Positions 15,632 through 23,862 of a stretch of DNA of 43,392 nt are shown one piece after another; the stretch's first letter is position 1, and every line of letters starts with the position of its first letter. The DNA is from Bacillota bacterium (GTDB lineage: Bacteria > Bacillota > Bacilli > Paenibacillales > Paenibacillaceae), in assembly GCA_023433615.1 (NCBI GenBank), contig JAEZCJ010000146.1, positions 1 through 43,392 on the forward strand. The letters run 5' to 3'. The notes beneath the pieces were generated by a model that saw only the letters and a list, made by a program, of their open reading frames with translations, did not search any database and was not told the origin of the DNA. A program made the position numbers and the translations under genes.

Positions 15632-16021
15632 TCAGATGAAACTCAACGAATAGCCGATTAACGTGCCCAGCGCCAATCCGCCCAGCACCTCGATGACGTT
15701 ATGCCCCATGCTCTCCCGCAGCCTGCTGCCCGCCGGCTCAAGCGCGTTGATCCGCGCGGCGTGCGCGCCGACATGCCGCCTGAGACCCGTGGCGTCGATG
15801 ATCACGATGAACGCGACCGCTGCTCCTAAGCCGAACAACGGATCCGCGAAGCCCTCGCGGAAGCCGATCAGCATGACCGTCGCGGTCATGATCGTCGTAT
15901 GATTGCTCGGGAAGCCCCCGTTGCCGATCCGCTCGCGGGCATTGCCGAAGCGCAGCTGGTTCACGATATATTTCAAGACGCCGGCCGCGAGCCAGCCGAC
16001 GAAAGGCGCTAGCAGATACAT
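15632..16021 (-). CDS. Divergent PAP2-family phosphatase (DUF212/YuiD-like)
   Basis: A 129-residue membrane protein of the divergent PAP2 family. Acid-phosphatase-like residues are visible: GGFPSNHTTIM (PSxHT) near residues 35-45 and SMGHNVIEVLGG (GHxxxEV) near 104-115, with hydrophobic segments between. PAP2 enzymes dephosphorylate lipid phosphates. Its position directly after the UbiA-type gene (13 bases) resembles mycobacterial Rv3806c-Rv3807c, where a PAP2 protein is proposed to remove the 5-phosphate of decaprenyl-phosphoryl-phosphoribose. That role is inferred here. GAGGAGG precedes the ATG. Confidence 0.85.
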   Translation of the reverse strand: MYLLAPFVGWLAAGVLKYIVNQLRFGNARERIGNGGFPSNHTTIMTATVMLIGFREGFADPLFGLGAAVAFIVIIDATGLRRHVGAHAARINALEPAGSRLRESMGHNVIEVLGGLALGTLIGYSLSFI

Positions 16022-16034
16022 GCTTCCGACCTCC

Positions 16035-16958
16035 TCACAGCGAGCCCGCGCTTAGCTGCATGATGGCAACGACTGCCGCGCCGAACACGAGCACGCATGC
16101 CAGAATGCCTTTGTCGCCGTAGAGCAGCGCCTCCGGCTTGCCGCCTTTGCCCAGCACATGGACCAGATAGAGATAGCGGAACATGCCGTAGATGACGCAA
16201 GGGATCGTCCACATCAGGTAGACCGACGTTTCCGACAAGAAGGTATATAAGGAATAGCTCATGATCGTAAGCGTCGTGACGATGGCGGACAATTGGTTGA
16301 GGAGCGGCTCGGAGTAATTGTCCAGCACCTTGCGATGCGCGCCGCCTCCCCGTTCCAGCAGCAAGAGCTCATGACGGCGTTTGCCGATCGCCAGGAAGAG
16401 CGACAGCAGGAAGACGCACATCAGGAACCAAGGCGTGAAGCGCACCCCGATCACGACTCCCCCGGCGACGGCGCGGATAACGAAGCCTGAGGCGATCAGG
16501 AGCAGGTCCACGATGACCACGTGCTTGAGCTTGAGCGAGTAGGACAGATTCACGAGGAAATACCCGATGAGCAGCAGTCCGAACGATCCTTGCAAGGCAA
16601 ACCCTGCGCCAAGCGAGCCGCCCAGCAGCACGATCCCGAACGCGATCGCGATGCCCGGATGCAGCCTGCCCGATGCCATCGGGCGATGCGCTTTGTCCGG
16701 ATGCTGCCGGTCCGCTTCCCGATCGACGTAATCGTTCATGATGTAGACGCAGCCCGAGACGAGACAGAAGAGCAGGAAGGCTGCCGCGCATTGCTGCAGG
16801 TCGCCGAGCCGCCATTCGTCGATGGAGAATGCGAGCGCTCCGAAGACGAGCAGATTTTTGGTCCACTGGCCGGGCCGCAATTGCTGCACGAGCAGGCCGA
16901 TCGTTTCGGCTAACGTCGATTTTTTCGCGAGTATGATCGTATCCTCACCGAGCTGCAT
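16035..16958 (-). CDS. UbiA-family 5-phosphoribosyl-1-pyrophosphate:polyprenyl-phosphate transferase
   Basis: A 307-residue polytopic UbiA prenyltransferase-fold protein with about eight or nine helices. The first Asp-rich motif is MNDYVDREADRQHPDKAHRP (NDxxDxxxDxxHP) and the second region reads YSLKLKHVVIVDLLLIASGF. Both match decaprenyl-phosphate phosphoribosyltransferases (Rv3806c type) rather than quinone or haem UbiA enzymes. The expected reaction joins PRPP and polyprenyl phosphate to give polyprenyl-phosphoryl-5-phosphoribose in the membrane. The ATG at 16958, with GAGGGG upstream, is preferred to an ATG seven codons earlier. It overlaps the glycosyltransferase stop by 14 bases, so the genes are tightly coupled. 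The actual lipid and product need testing. Confidence 0.87.
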   Translation of the reverse strand: MQLGEDTIILAKKSTLAETIGLLVQQLRPGQWTKNLLVFGALAFSIDEWRLGDLQQCAAAFLLFCLVSGCVYIMNDYVDREADRQHPDKAHRPMASGRLHPGIAIAFGIVLLGGSLGAGFALQGSFGLLLIGYFLVNLSYSLKLKHVVIVDLLLIASGFVIRAVAGGVVIGVRFTPWFLMCVFLLSLFLAIGKRRHELLLLERGGGAHRKVLDNYSEPLLNQLSAIVTTLTIMSYSLYTFLSETSVYLMWTIPCVIYGMFRYLYLVHVLGKGGKPEALLYGDKGILACVLVFGAAVVAIMQLSAGSL

Positions 16959-18144
16959 CGAGTGCCCGCCCCCTCGCATGCGCCCATTTGCTTCGCAGGA
17001 GCTTCAGGCTGCGATACGTCAGAATCAGCCTCTTCTTCCACGTGAACACCCGCCTGATATGCTTGACGGTCTCGGTCGGGTCCAGATCATACGCTTGCGG
17101 ATAATATCGGATCTCGCTCTTCGTGCTGCCGAGCAGTTGAATCCACAGGTGCAGCTGCGTCGAGTTCGTCCCGTCACGCACGATAATCAGGTTGCCCGGT
17201 TCAGACGACAACGCCGTTATCGCGGCCTGCACGCCGGGAATTTCCGCCTCGCTCTGCACCTCCAGCCGGCGCACCGTCCGCCCCCGCTCCTTGCGCATCA
17301 TCATCTGCGGAACCCGTCTCGTGAAGTAAGCCAGGTTCATCACCCGGCGCGGCAATTCCTGTTCGAGCGTCGGATTCAGCCTGTACAGATTCGTGATGTT
17401 CCGGTCCCACTCGATCATTTTGTCCATCGTCCTCAGGTCGCCGAACACTTCGCCGTGATACTGATGCAGCGCCTCCATGCCGATATGGGAGACGATCCGC
17501 ATCCCGAGCTTCATGCAGCGGTATGCGACGTCCCAATCCTCGACGCCCCAGCCCTTATAGCTCTCGTCGAAGCCGCCGATCGTCTCGAGCCTGTGCCGCG
17601 GCAGCGCCATGCTGCAGGAATAGACCGGCATCCACTGATGGACGAGCGCCATATTGTTGAAGGAGGTAATCTGACTGTCGTAATGCCTCCCCTCCAGATA
17701 GTCATGCGTCTTATAATCCCTGCGGAAAATGCTGCGCGACTTGACGTCCTCGAGCGACACGGGCTCCTTGAGCATAAAGCGGTAAGAGAACACGAACAGA
17801 TCGTGCGAGAGCGGATCGTAGCTCTCCAACTGCTGCATGTAATCCGGGGCCACGATCATGTCCGAGTCGAGGAACACGATCACTTCGCCCTTCGCGATTG
17901 CCGCGCCTCTGTTCCGAACTCTGGAGCGGCACGACACCGTCATCCGCTCCAGACGGATATAACGGAACGGGTAGGTCCTTGGCGTCTCCTGCACGAAGGA
18001 TAAGAGGTCGACCTCCGATCCGTCGTCCACGACGATCACCTCATACCCTCCCGACTCGAAGCCGATCTGGTCGTTCAAGGCTTCGAGCGTATTGTTCAAC
18101 ATCTCCGGATTGTTGTAGGCGGGGATGACCACGCTGTATTTCAT
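16945..18144 (-). CDS. Family 2 glycosyltransferase with galactosyltransferase-like C-terminal region
   Basis: A 399-residue GT-A glycosyltransferase. The nucleotide-sugar-binding part starts at residue 3 (YSVVIPAYNNPEMLNNTLEAL), with VVDDGSE near 38 and the metal-binding DSD in VIVFLDSDMIVAPDY. SMALPRHRLETIGGFDE, then GWGVEDWDVAYR, is the acceptor/catalytic motif of the Glyco_transf_7C type. The C-terminal 120 residues are basic with no clear membrane helix, so it should act on the inner face of the membrane. GAGGAGAG precedes the ATG. It lies between the flippase (25-base gap) and the UbiA gene (overlap), and probably extends the lipid-linked glycan made by this operon. The sugar donor is unknown. 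Confidence 0.9.
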   Translation of the reverse strand: MKYSVVIPAYNNPEMLNNTLEALNDQIGFESGGYEVIVVDDGSEVDLLSFVQETPRTYPFRYIRLERMTVSCRSRVRNRGAAIAKGEVIVFLDSDMIVAPDYMQQLESYDPLSHDLFVFSYRFMLKEPVSLEDVKSRSIFRRDYKTHDYLEGRHYDSQITSFNNMALVHQWMPVYSCSMALPRHRLETIGGFDESYKGWGVEDWDVAYRCMKLGMRIVSHIGMEALHQYHGEVFGDLRTMDKMIEWDRNITNLYRLNPTLEQELPRRVMNLAYFTRRVPQMMMRKERGRTVRRLEVQSEAEIPGVQAAITALSSEPGNLIIVRDGTNSTQLHLWIQLLGSTKSEIRYYPQAYDLDPTETVKHIRRVFTWKKRLILTYRSLKLLRSKWAHARGRALDAAR

Positions 18145-18169
18145 CGAATCGGCACTCTCCTCTCATGGA

Positions 18170-19471
18170 TCAGCCTCCCGGCTGCACGCGCGTCTCCGGA
18201 AGCGGGCTCGCATCGTTCGCCGCTTGCTGCGCGGGATAGAAGTAATGGATCGCCAAGCGAAAAGACAGCACTAAGAGCGCGTTCACAATGACGACGGATA
18301 CCATGCCTCCCTTAACGCCCCATTGCTGCACGAACACGTATTGAAGCCCCAGCAGCAGCGGCATAGGAATAAGCAGGGATACCCAGGCAAGCCTTGCTGC
18401 CCGTACGCCGTCGAGCGACAGAATCGACGTGAACAGCAAATACATCATGTTCATGGCGGTGCCTGCGGCCGTCAGCGCGATATAACCGCCGTGAAGCGGG
18501 ATGCTCTTGCCCAGCAAGAGCACGAGACAGGCCGTCAGCATGCCCACGCCGGCGCATAGGGCCAGGAAGATCGGAATCGCATGTTTTACGGCCATGCGGT
18601 CGATCTGCCTCTTGTCCCGCGAAGCGATCATCGGCAGGAATACCACGGCGAACACGTCATGGAACAGAATGGTGCATAAGGCGCGGATATTGTTCTGATA
18701 GACCGAGTAGACGCCGGTCTCGTAGTCGGTCCCGAAGCGGGCGATGTAGTAGAGGTCGCTCGTGAACAGTACCGTCGAGCACAGCCAGGTCAGCATATTG
18801 AACAGGCCGAAGCCCAGCAGCAGCCGCCAAGCCTGACCGGATATCCGCAGCGGCCATAGTCCGCTCTTCGGCAGCGCGCCGATGAAGAAGAGCAGGTGGT
18901 AGACGATGAACGGCAGCAAATACGCCGCCATCGACTTGATCTGCCAAGCATAGAGAATCGCCGCCGTTCCGAGCAGCATGGCAATCGAAGCGTAGAACTT
19001 ATACGAGCCGACGAGATAGAATTTCTGCTGCCCGCGAAGGAACGATTCCGCCAGAATATACAGGTTGATGCTCATGGCAAGCGCCACCGCCCACAGCCAG
19101 TGCGCGTAAGGCAGGCCCGATAATCGCTCGACGGCAGGCCCGGCAAGCACGAGCAGTCCCGCAGCCAAGGTCGAGATGACGAGATTGCCGGCAAGCGCGG
19201 TCCCCATGATCGCCCTGCTGTCGGTCACGTTCGATACCGGAACGTATTTGACAACGCCGTTGTACAAGCCGAAGGTCAGCGGAATGAGCAGTACTCCCGC
19301 CACGCTCGTGACGAGCGCGACTTGCCCCCATAGGGCGGCACCCAGCTCCCGCACGCATAGGACATAGACGATGAGCGTGAGCGCCAGCGACATCGCCTTG
19401 AATACGAAGACGACGCTGACGTGGCGCAAGAATCGCTGCGCGAGAGGCGTCATTCGCTCAAGCCGTTTCAT
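18170..19471 (-). CDS. MOP-superfamily polysaccharide flippase-like protein
   Basis: A 433-residue protein with about 12 hydrophobic segments and the N-terminal pattern of Wzx/PST-type exporters (FLRHVSVVFVFKAMSLALTLIVYVLCVRELGAALWGQVALV). A conserved run of small residues and prolines divides two halves, and LFMIASRDK-like linker residues lie near the middle (FLPMIASRDKRQIDRMAVKH). It should flip a lipid-linked sugar across the membrane. The ATG at 19471 overlaps the preceding gene by 14 bases; an ATG six codons later is possible and neither has a strong ribosome-binding site. A frame extending further upstream is only antisense-like, low-complexity sequence. Confidence 0.83.
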   Translation of the reverse strand: MKRLERMTPLAQRFLRHVSVVFVFKAMSLALTLIVYVLCVRELGAALWGQVALVTSVAGVLLIPLTFGLYNGVVKYVPVSNVTDSRAIMGTALAGNLVISTLAAGLLVLAGPAVERLSGLPYAHWLWAVALAMSINLYILAESFLRGQQKFYLVGSYKFYASIAMLLGTAAILYAWQIKSMAAYLLPFIVYHLLFFIGALPKSGLWPLRISGQAWRLLLGFGLFNMLTWLCSTVLFTSDLYYIARFGTDYETGVYSVYQNNIRALCTILFHDVFAVVFLPMIASRDKRQIDRMAVKHAIPIFLALCAGVGMLTACLVLLLGKSIPLHGGYIALTAAGTAMNMMYLLFTSILSLDGVRAARLAWVSLLIPMPLLLGLQYVFVQQWGVKGGMVSVVIVNALLVLSFRLAIHYFYPAQQAANDASPLPETRVQPGG

Positions 19472-20156
19472 TGCGCACGGCCAGCTTAGGCTGCTCTTGC
19501 CCTTCATCCTTGCCGAAGCGTCTGCCGATTGCCCCGAACCACTTGTCGAGCGGAGCGAACAGCACGAGCAGGAAGAGCGGGATGTGGCACAGCGCGAATA
19601 GAATGGCTTCCTGATAGGAAGCAGGACTTCCCAGGAATACGGTGATGTGATGGGCGTAGATGAGACCGCCCTCCGGCACGGCAACGGGATTGATCGTATA
19701 GAATGCGATATCCAGGAATCCGGAGAAGAGCGTGATCGTGGCTAAAAGAGAGATTTTGACCGTATTGCCCGGCGTACCGCCGCCCATTCGATAAGCGAAT
19801 GCGACGGTAAAGTTAATCATTTGAACGACGAGAAGATAGAGCAGCGTGTAGAATTCGCCGACCGTCGCATAGTTCGTGGCGAGAACGTTGCCGGTAACGC
19901 CGAAGTAGCTGACTCTCGGAATCAGGTAACCGAGGAAGACGAGGAACGGAAGATAGACGAGCAGATGCCCGTAACGCAGGTTGTTCGGGAAGAACGCGAT
20001 GAAGCCTAGAATGCAGCCGTACGTCCCCAGCTTCACGTATAGATGCCAGAGCTTCTCGATCGACGGTTCGTGCGGAAGGGCAAACCAGACGAACAGGAAC
20101 CCCGCAATTCCCAGCATGAGGAAGATCAACGATAAATATCGGCGTACAAAGCGCAT
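19458..20156 (-). CDS. Polytopic membrane protein of unknown function, first gene of the glycan operon
   Basis: A 232-residue protein with six or seven hydrophobic segments (about 7-27, 42-56, 62-82, 100-121, 133-155, 164-176 and 183-202) and a polar, charged C-terminal tail. No family was recognised. Potentially reactive residues cluster in or near the last helices: D149, H169-H170, E183 and H191. Such a set could bind a metal or act in transfer chemistry, but this is speculation. TAAGGAGG precedes the ATG. As first gene of the operon, transcribed from a good promoter about 100 bases upstream, it may be a membrane glycosyltransferase, a second transport component or a sugar-modifying enzyme. 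Confidence 0.82.
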   Translation of the reverse strand: MRFVRRYLSLIFLMLGIAGFLFVWFALPHEPSIEKLWHLYVKLGTYGCILGFIAFFPNNLRYGHLLVYLPFLVFLGYLIPRVSYFGVTGNVLATNYATVGEFYTLLYLLVVQMINFTVAFAYRMGGGTPGNTVKISLLATITLFSGFLDIAFYTINPVAVPEGGLIYAHHITVFLGSPASYQEAILFALCHIPLFLLVLFAPLDKWFGAIGRRFGKDEGQEQPKLAVRNETA

Positions 20157-20189
20157 TATCCGCCTCCTTAGGGATGGTATAGGACAAGC

Positions 20190-20203
20190 TGTAACCGCTT
20201 ACG
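20190..20203. promoter_or_regulatory. cre-like / LacI-type operator in the glycan operon leader
   Basis: TGTAACCGCTTACG differs from the cre consensus TGWAANCGNTNWCA only at the last base. It lies about 34 bases before the first gene of the glycan operon and about 55 bases downstream of its predicted transcription start, where a bound CcpA or LacI-family protein would block elongation. The neighbouring LacI-family gene is the other obvious candidate binder. Confidence 0.5.
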
Positions 20204-20263
20204 AACGATCGCGGAATTGCACCTCCTTCCGTGTCGACCCGCGTTCCGCCGGTTCAGGTTCTT

Positions 20264-20292
20264 ACTATATATGTAAATTTTTACGTCCACAA
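20264..20292 (-). promoter_or_regulatory. Sigma-A-like promoter of the six-gene glycan operon
   Basis: On the minus strand TTGTGG (20287-20292) is followed after exactly 17 bases by TATAGT (20264-20269). It points to the operon starting at 20156, giving a leader of roughly 100 bases. The remainder of the gap up to 20467 shows no gene, only a weak 5-base-pair hairpin after the LacI gene. Confidence 0.6.
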
Positions 20293-20467
20293 TAGTTCTC
20301 ATGCCATATTTGCGGTAATGCGTAAACATCATCGAATGTTCGCTATGGACGACGATAATCCGGATAAGAAGTCGAGCCGGGTCGGACTTCCGTCCATCGG
20401 GGCGTTTGACCGCCGCGGCTGCCTAGTGCTGCAGTAGCATAATCGCCGCTTACGATTGCGAGAGATG

Positions 20468-21517
20468 TCAACGCTCCCCCGCTTGCCGCTCCCGGATCGT
20501 CTGCCCTGCCAAGAACGGACCTTTGAGTCGCACGTGCTCGTAAGGAAGCGTCGGATTCGCGATCCTGCGCAGCATCAGCTCGGCTGCCCGCTCCCCCGCC
20601 TCGCGCACGATCAGCTGCGGCCTCGCCAGACCGGGGATCGAAGGATGTTCCAGATGGTCCATCCCGATGAGCGACAGATCGGAAGGAATCCCCAGCGAGA
20701 GGGAGGAAGCAGCGGCATATACCCATTCGGTTTCTCCCGGAATCGCGCTAAGCACGGCGGTGAACCGGCCTGTGCTTAAGCGTGCACGCAGCAGCTCCAT
20801 CCATTGCATGCGGTCGGCAGCAGCGATCGTGACATGCTCATCGGCATTCGGCTCCGGCAGACCTGCCCGCCTTGAGGCCGCGGCGAATGCCTGCCATCTT
20901 AGCCTGAACCCGCGCAGCGGCCCGATCTCGCCGACGTACAGCACGCTCCGATGTCCGCTGGCATGCAGCGTCTCCATGGCGCGATGGACCGCATATTCCA
21001 CGTCCCAGACGACGCTGTCCACCTCGGCCAGGTCAGGCGGGTAGTTAATCAGCACCTTCGGCATGGGGAGTTTCAATAATGCCTCCTCCAGCCGCTCGGG
21101 GATCGCGGCCGTCAAGAAGAGCCCGTCCGTATAATCGATCTCGATGCTCGCCAGCCATGCCTCTAATGCCGCCGGCTCCGAGACCGCGCCCGGCATCAGC
21201 TGCGGATACAGCGAATGGCCCAGTTCGCCTAGCCGTCTCTGCACGCCCTCCAGCTGCTGACGATGGAACGGGAACTCGCCGCCTACCAGCATCGCGAATC
21301 TTCTTGGCTGCGCATTCGTCCACGGTATTCGTTCCGCGGCAATTCCCGCAGCCTGCTCCTTCGTCCGATACCCCAGCTCGCGCGCCCGCTTCACGACCTC
21401 TCGCCTTGTCGCCTCCGACATCCCTGGCAATCCCCGCAGCGCTTTGGAGACAGTATGGACAGACAATCGCAGCTCATCGGCGAGCGCTCGCAAGGTTACC
21501 TCTTTTCTCCGAGCCAT
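20468..21517 (-). CDS. LacI-family transcriptional regulator
   Basis: A 349-residue LacI-family repressor. The N-terminal helix-turn-helix and hinge are clear: VTLRALADELRLSVHTVSKALRGLPGMSEATRREVVKRARELGYR (about residues 8-52). The periplasmic-binding-protein-like sensor domain (about 72-340) ends with PSDLSLIGMDHLEHPSIPGLARPQLIVREAGERAAELMLRRI, typical of the family. It should bind a sugar or sugar phosphate and a palindromic operator with a central CG. Candidate sites of this type lie at 20190-20203 and 42505-42518. It sits between the glycan operon and the FAD oxidoreductase gene, so it could control either. AGGAAGGGGAG precedes the ATG. Confidence 0.93.
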   Translation of the reverse strand: MARRKEVTLRALADELRLSVHTVSKALRGLPGMSEATRREVVKRARELGYRTKEQAAGIAAERIPWTNAQPRRFAMLVGGEFPFHRQQLEGVQRRLGELGHSLYPQLMPGAVSEPAALEAWLASIEIDYTDGLFLTAAIPERLEEALLKLPMPKVLINYPPDLAEVDSVVWDVEYAVHRAMETLHASGHRSVLYVGEIGPLRGFRLRWQAFAAASRRAGLPEPNADEHVTIAAADRMQWMELLRARLSTGRFTAVLSAIPGETEWVYAAASSLSLGIPSDLSLIGMDHLEHPSIPGLARPQLIVREAGERAAELMLRRIANPTLPYEHVRLKGPFLAGQTIRERQAGER

Positions 21518-21542
21518 GCCGCTCTCCCCTTCCTAGGTCCAG

Positions 21543-21740
21543 TTGTGATCGCGAAGTATCGCTTCGTAGCATATTCGACGTCGAATCTTGAACGCTGGCG
21601 CAATTGAGCCTATGCTTCCGATGTGCTTTTCTTACGAAATGCTGGAGGTGCTCATGCAGCTTTGACTACAAGCATATGCTTCCGATGCTGCGTTTCCTTC
21701 GGAAACGCTGGAGGCGCTGACAACCGGACATTTTTGAACG
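21543..21740. repeat. Diverged copy 2 of the MITE-like repeat with internal duplication
   Basis: This fills most of the 329-base gap between the LacI and FAD genes. It shares TCGAATCTTGAACGCTGGCG and the hairpin module with the other copies and keeps a degraded right end (TTTTTGAACG at 21731-21740). The module GCNTATGCTTCCGATG...GCTGGAGG occurs twice in tandem about 65 bases apart (near 21610 and 21673); the second has a perfect 8-base-pair hairpin (21690-21697 with 21701-21708). From 21741 to 21846 there is an AT-rich leader with no gene. Confidence 0.75.
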
Positions 21741-21846
21741 CTCATCCCTCATCGCTAAATGCAACTAAAATGAAACTATTCTGTAGCTTCTATTATGAAT
21801 AAGATGAAGGCAAGATCGCAATAACCCCTGAAGGAGAGATGAATGC

Positions 21847-23097
21847 ATGTCTACTGGCACGATCACGCTTCACCGTTCCGTACCAGTCTTCGCAGCCGCG
21901 GAAGTCGTCGTCATCGGCGGCGGACCGGCTGGCACCGCCGCCGCAATCAGCGCCGCCCGCTGCGGCAGGAAGACGATTCTATTGGAGCATTCCGGACAAT
22001 TGGGAGGCATGGGGACATTGGGGAATGTCAGCGTCTTCATGGGCGTAGGCAACGTAACGGGCATATACCGGGAATTCATCTCCGAATTCCTCCCCGCCGC
22101 GCTGCCTGAATCGCACCATCAATCGGCCTTCATGCCCCAATATTCGCCCTTCGAGCTGCGCCACTATCTGAATCAGAAGCTCGAGCGGGAAGGCGTCGAG
22201 GTCTTCTATCATACAAGCTTCGTCGCGGCGAACAGACAGGGCGATCGCATAACAAGCGTCATTGCCAATACCAGAGAAGGCTTGGTGGCGTTCGAAGGCA
22301 GCGTCTTCATCGATTGCACGGGAGACGCGCGGGTGGCAGGCGATGCCGGCGTACCGCTGCGCTCGGGAAGAGAAGAGGACGGCTTAACCCAACCGATGAC
22401 GCTGATGTTCATGATGCAGAATACGGGCAAGCCCGTGAAGCCGTATCTGCCCCCGGACGGTTACCGGTACGATGCCGTATCGGAGCTGCCGCAGGGGCGT
22501 CTCCTGCACTGGGAGATGGAAGACGGCACGCTGCTCGTCAACATGACGCGCGTGAAGGGGAACGGCTCCAAGATCCGCGACGTTAACTATGCGGAGAAGG
22601 AAGCGCTGCGGCAGGCGCTATCCGTCGCCAACTACCTGCAGCGAAACGGCCATGAGAACTATATTCTATCGCATGTCCCCGGCCAGACAGGCGTCCGGGA
22701 GACGAACCAGATTGTCGGACTGTATACGCTGACGGAGGACGACCTGACAAGCGGACGCCGCTTCGAAGATGTCGTGGCGCAGACGAACTACGAGATCGAC
22801 ATTCACAATCCTACGGGAGGGGCCAGTACGGATGAACGCCATATCGACGGCTATGATATCCCCTATCGCTGCATGATTCCCGTTCAAGTCGAAGGATTGA
22901 TCGTCGCAGGCCGCTCGATCTCGGCTTCGCACGTCGCCATGTCCTCGATGCGGGTGCAAGCGACCTGTTATGCCCTCGGCCAAGCCGCCGGCATTGCCGC
23001 TTCTCTATCCATCGAATCCGGCGCGTCGGCAGCGGACATCTCGATTCCGACGCTGCATGAACGGCTCGCCGCGCAAGGCGTGCGACTCATGAAGTAG
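21847..23097 (+). CDS. FAD-dependent oxidoreductase (FAD_oxidored type)
   Basis: A 416-residue flavoprotein. The dinucleotide-binding motif is VVVIGGGPAGTAAAISAARCG (about residues 20-40), followed by LLEHSGQLGGMGTLGNV. An IDCTGDARVAGDAGVP segment near residue 155 and the C-terminal FAD-contact region IVAGRSISASHVAMSSMRVQATCYALGQAAG agree with FAD_oxidored-family proteins, often found in sugar-use loci of Paenibacillus. It probably oxidises a hydroxyl group of a sugar or sugar-like compound; the substrate is unknown. There is no signal peptide, so it should be cytoplasmic. AAGGAGAG is close upstream of the ATG. It is convergent with the alpha-mannosidase operon, separated by a strong hairpin. 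Confidence 0.9.
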   Translation: MSTGTITLHRSVPVFAAAEVVVIGGGPAGTAAAISAARCGRKTILLEHSGQLGGMGTLGNVSVFMGVGNVTGIYREFISEFLPAALPESHHQSAFMPQYSPFELRHYLNQKLEREGVEVFYHTSFVAANRQGDRITSVIANTREGLVAFEGSVFIDCTGDARVAGDAGVPLRSGREEDGLTQPMTLMFMMQNTGKPVKPYLPPDGYRYDAVSELPQGRLLHWEMEDGTLLVNMTRVKGNGSKIRDVNYAEKEALRQALSVANYLQRNGHENYILSHVPGQTGVRETNQIVGLYTLTEDDLTSGRRFEDVVAQTNYEIDIHNPTGGASTDERHIDGYDIPYRCMIPVQVEGLIVAGRSISASHVAMSSMRVQATCYALGQAAGIAASLSIESGASAADISIPTLHERLAAQGVRLMK

Positions 23098-23118
23098 CAG
23101 CCGGCAGCGGAATGCAAC

Positions 23119-23157
23119 AAGGCAGCCGACGAAGTCCAAGGACTCGTCGGCTGCCTT
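23119..23157. terminator. Bidirectional terminator-like hairpin between convergent genes
   Basis: Arms of 14 bases (23119-23132 and 23144-23157) pair perfectly, and an inner AGTCC/GGACT pairing extends the stem with one bulged base. It separates the plus-strand FAD gene from the minus-strand SGNH gene. T residues after the stem are few on either side (TTGTTG on the minus strand). Confidence 0.7.
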
Positions 23158-23177
23158 GCGCGTTACGGGCAGCGCGA

Positions 23178-23831
23178 TTACGATATCGCCAATCGGCTGT
23201 TCTGTACGGCTTGCAGCCATTCTCTGGCGATCAAGTCATGTCCGGCCGCCGTCGGATGTACGCCGTCATGCAGCCAGTAGCCGGCGTCTGCCCGCTTCAC
23301 CGCCTGGTCGAGCGGCTCCTGCAAGCCTACGAATACCGCATCGTACTGCTCCGCCAGCGCCCGCGTAATCCGCCCGTATTCATCGATGAGACCGCGGAAT
23401 TCATCCCACTCATCCAGCGTAATGCCGACCGGCAGAACGAATGGCTCGCAGAGGACCAGCCCCGTATTCGGCATGACTTCCTTCGTCTCCTCAAGCAGAT
23501 GGCGGTATGCGCGTTCGAACCGGTCGGACGCCCCCTCGGGCAGCCGCTTCACGATTCGCCACGCATCGTTCACCCCGATCAGAATGCTGATCGTATCCGG
23601 GGCGAGATGGATGGCATCTTCATTCCATCTCGCGTACAGGTGGGAGACGCGGTCTCCGCCGATCCCCCGATTGATAATCCGGTGCCTGGACTCCGCGAAG
23701 TCCATGCCGATCCGGCCGGCGATCTTGCTTACGTAGCCATGGCCCAACGATTGATAGCCCTCTCCTCTCGCCCGTCCCGCGTCGGTAATCGAATCGCCCT
23801 GAAACAATATCACTCTGCCCGTTTTCGCCAC
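23178..23831 (-). CDS. SGNH/GDSL-family hydrolase (carbohydrate esterase-like)
   Basis: A 217-residue SGNH hydrolase. Block I is FQGDSITDAG with nucleophile S14, block II has the Gly in NRGIGGDRV, block III is the Asn of ILIGVNDAW, and block V is DGVHPTAAGH with the catalytic Asp and His. The GDSIT...GYVSKIAGR form resembles acetylesterases such as rhamnogalacturonan or xylan acetylesterases. No signal peptide is seen, so it would act inside the cell on imported oligosaccharides. The start is a GTG with GAGGAGAG six bases upstream. It is the last gene of the sugar-uptake/alpha-mannosidase operon, 31 bases after it. Confidence 0.92.
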   Translation of the reverse strand: MAKTGRVILFQGDSITDAGRARGEGYQSLGHGYVSKIAGRIGMDFAESRHRIINRGIGGDRVSHLYARWNEDAIHLAPDTISILIGVNDAWRIVKRLPEGASDRFERAYRHLLEETKEVMPNTGLVLCEPFVLPVGITLDEWDEFRGLIDEYGRITRALAEQYDAVFVGLQEPLDQAVKRADAGYWLHDGVHPTAAGHDLIAREWLQAVQNSRLAIS

Positions 23832-23862
23832 ACTAATCTCTCCTCTTCACGTGTACTTGCAT

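Noticed and set aside
14489..18003. Long plus-strand frames opposite the glycan operon
   Set aside because: They mirror the epimerase, UbiA and glycosyltransferase genes and have no ribosome-binding sites or recognisable motifs.
20231..20437. Short plus-strand frame in the gap upstream of the glycan operon
   Set aside because: It crosses the predicted promoter of the operon and has no ribosome-binding site or family resemblance.
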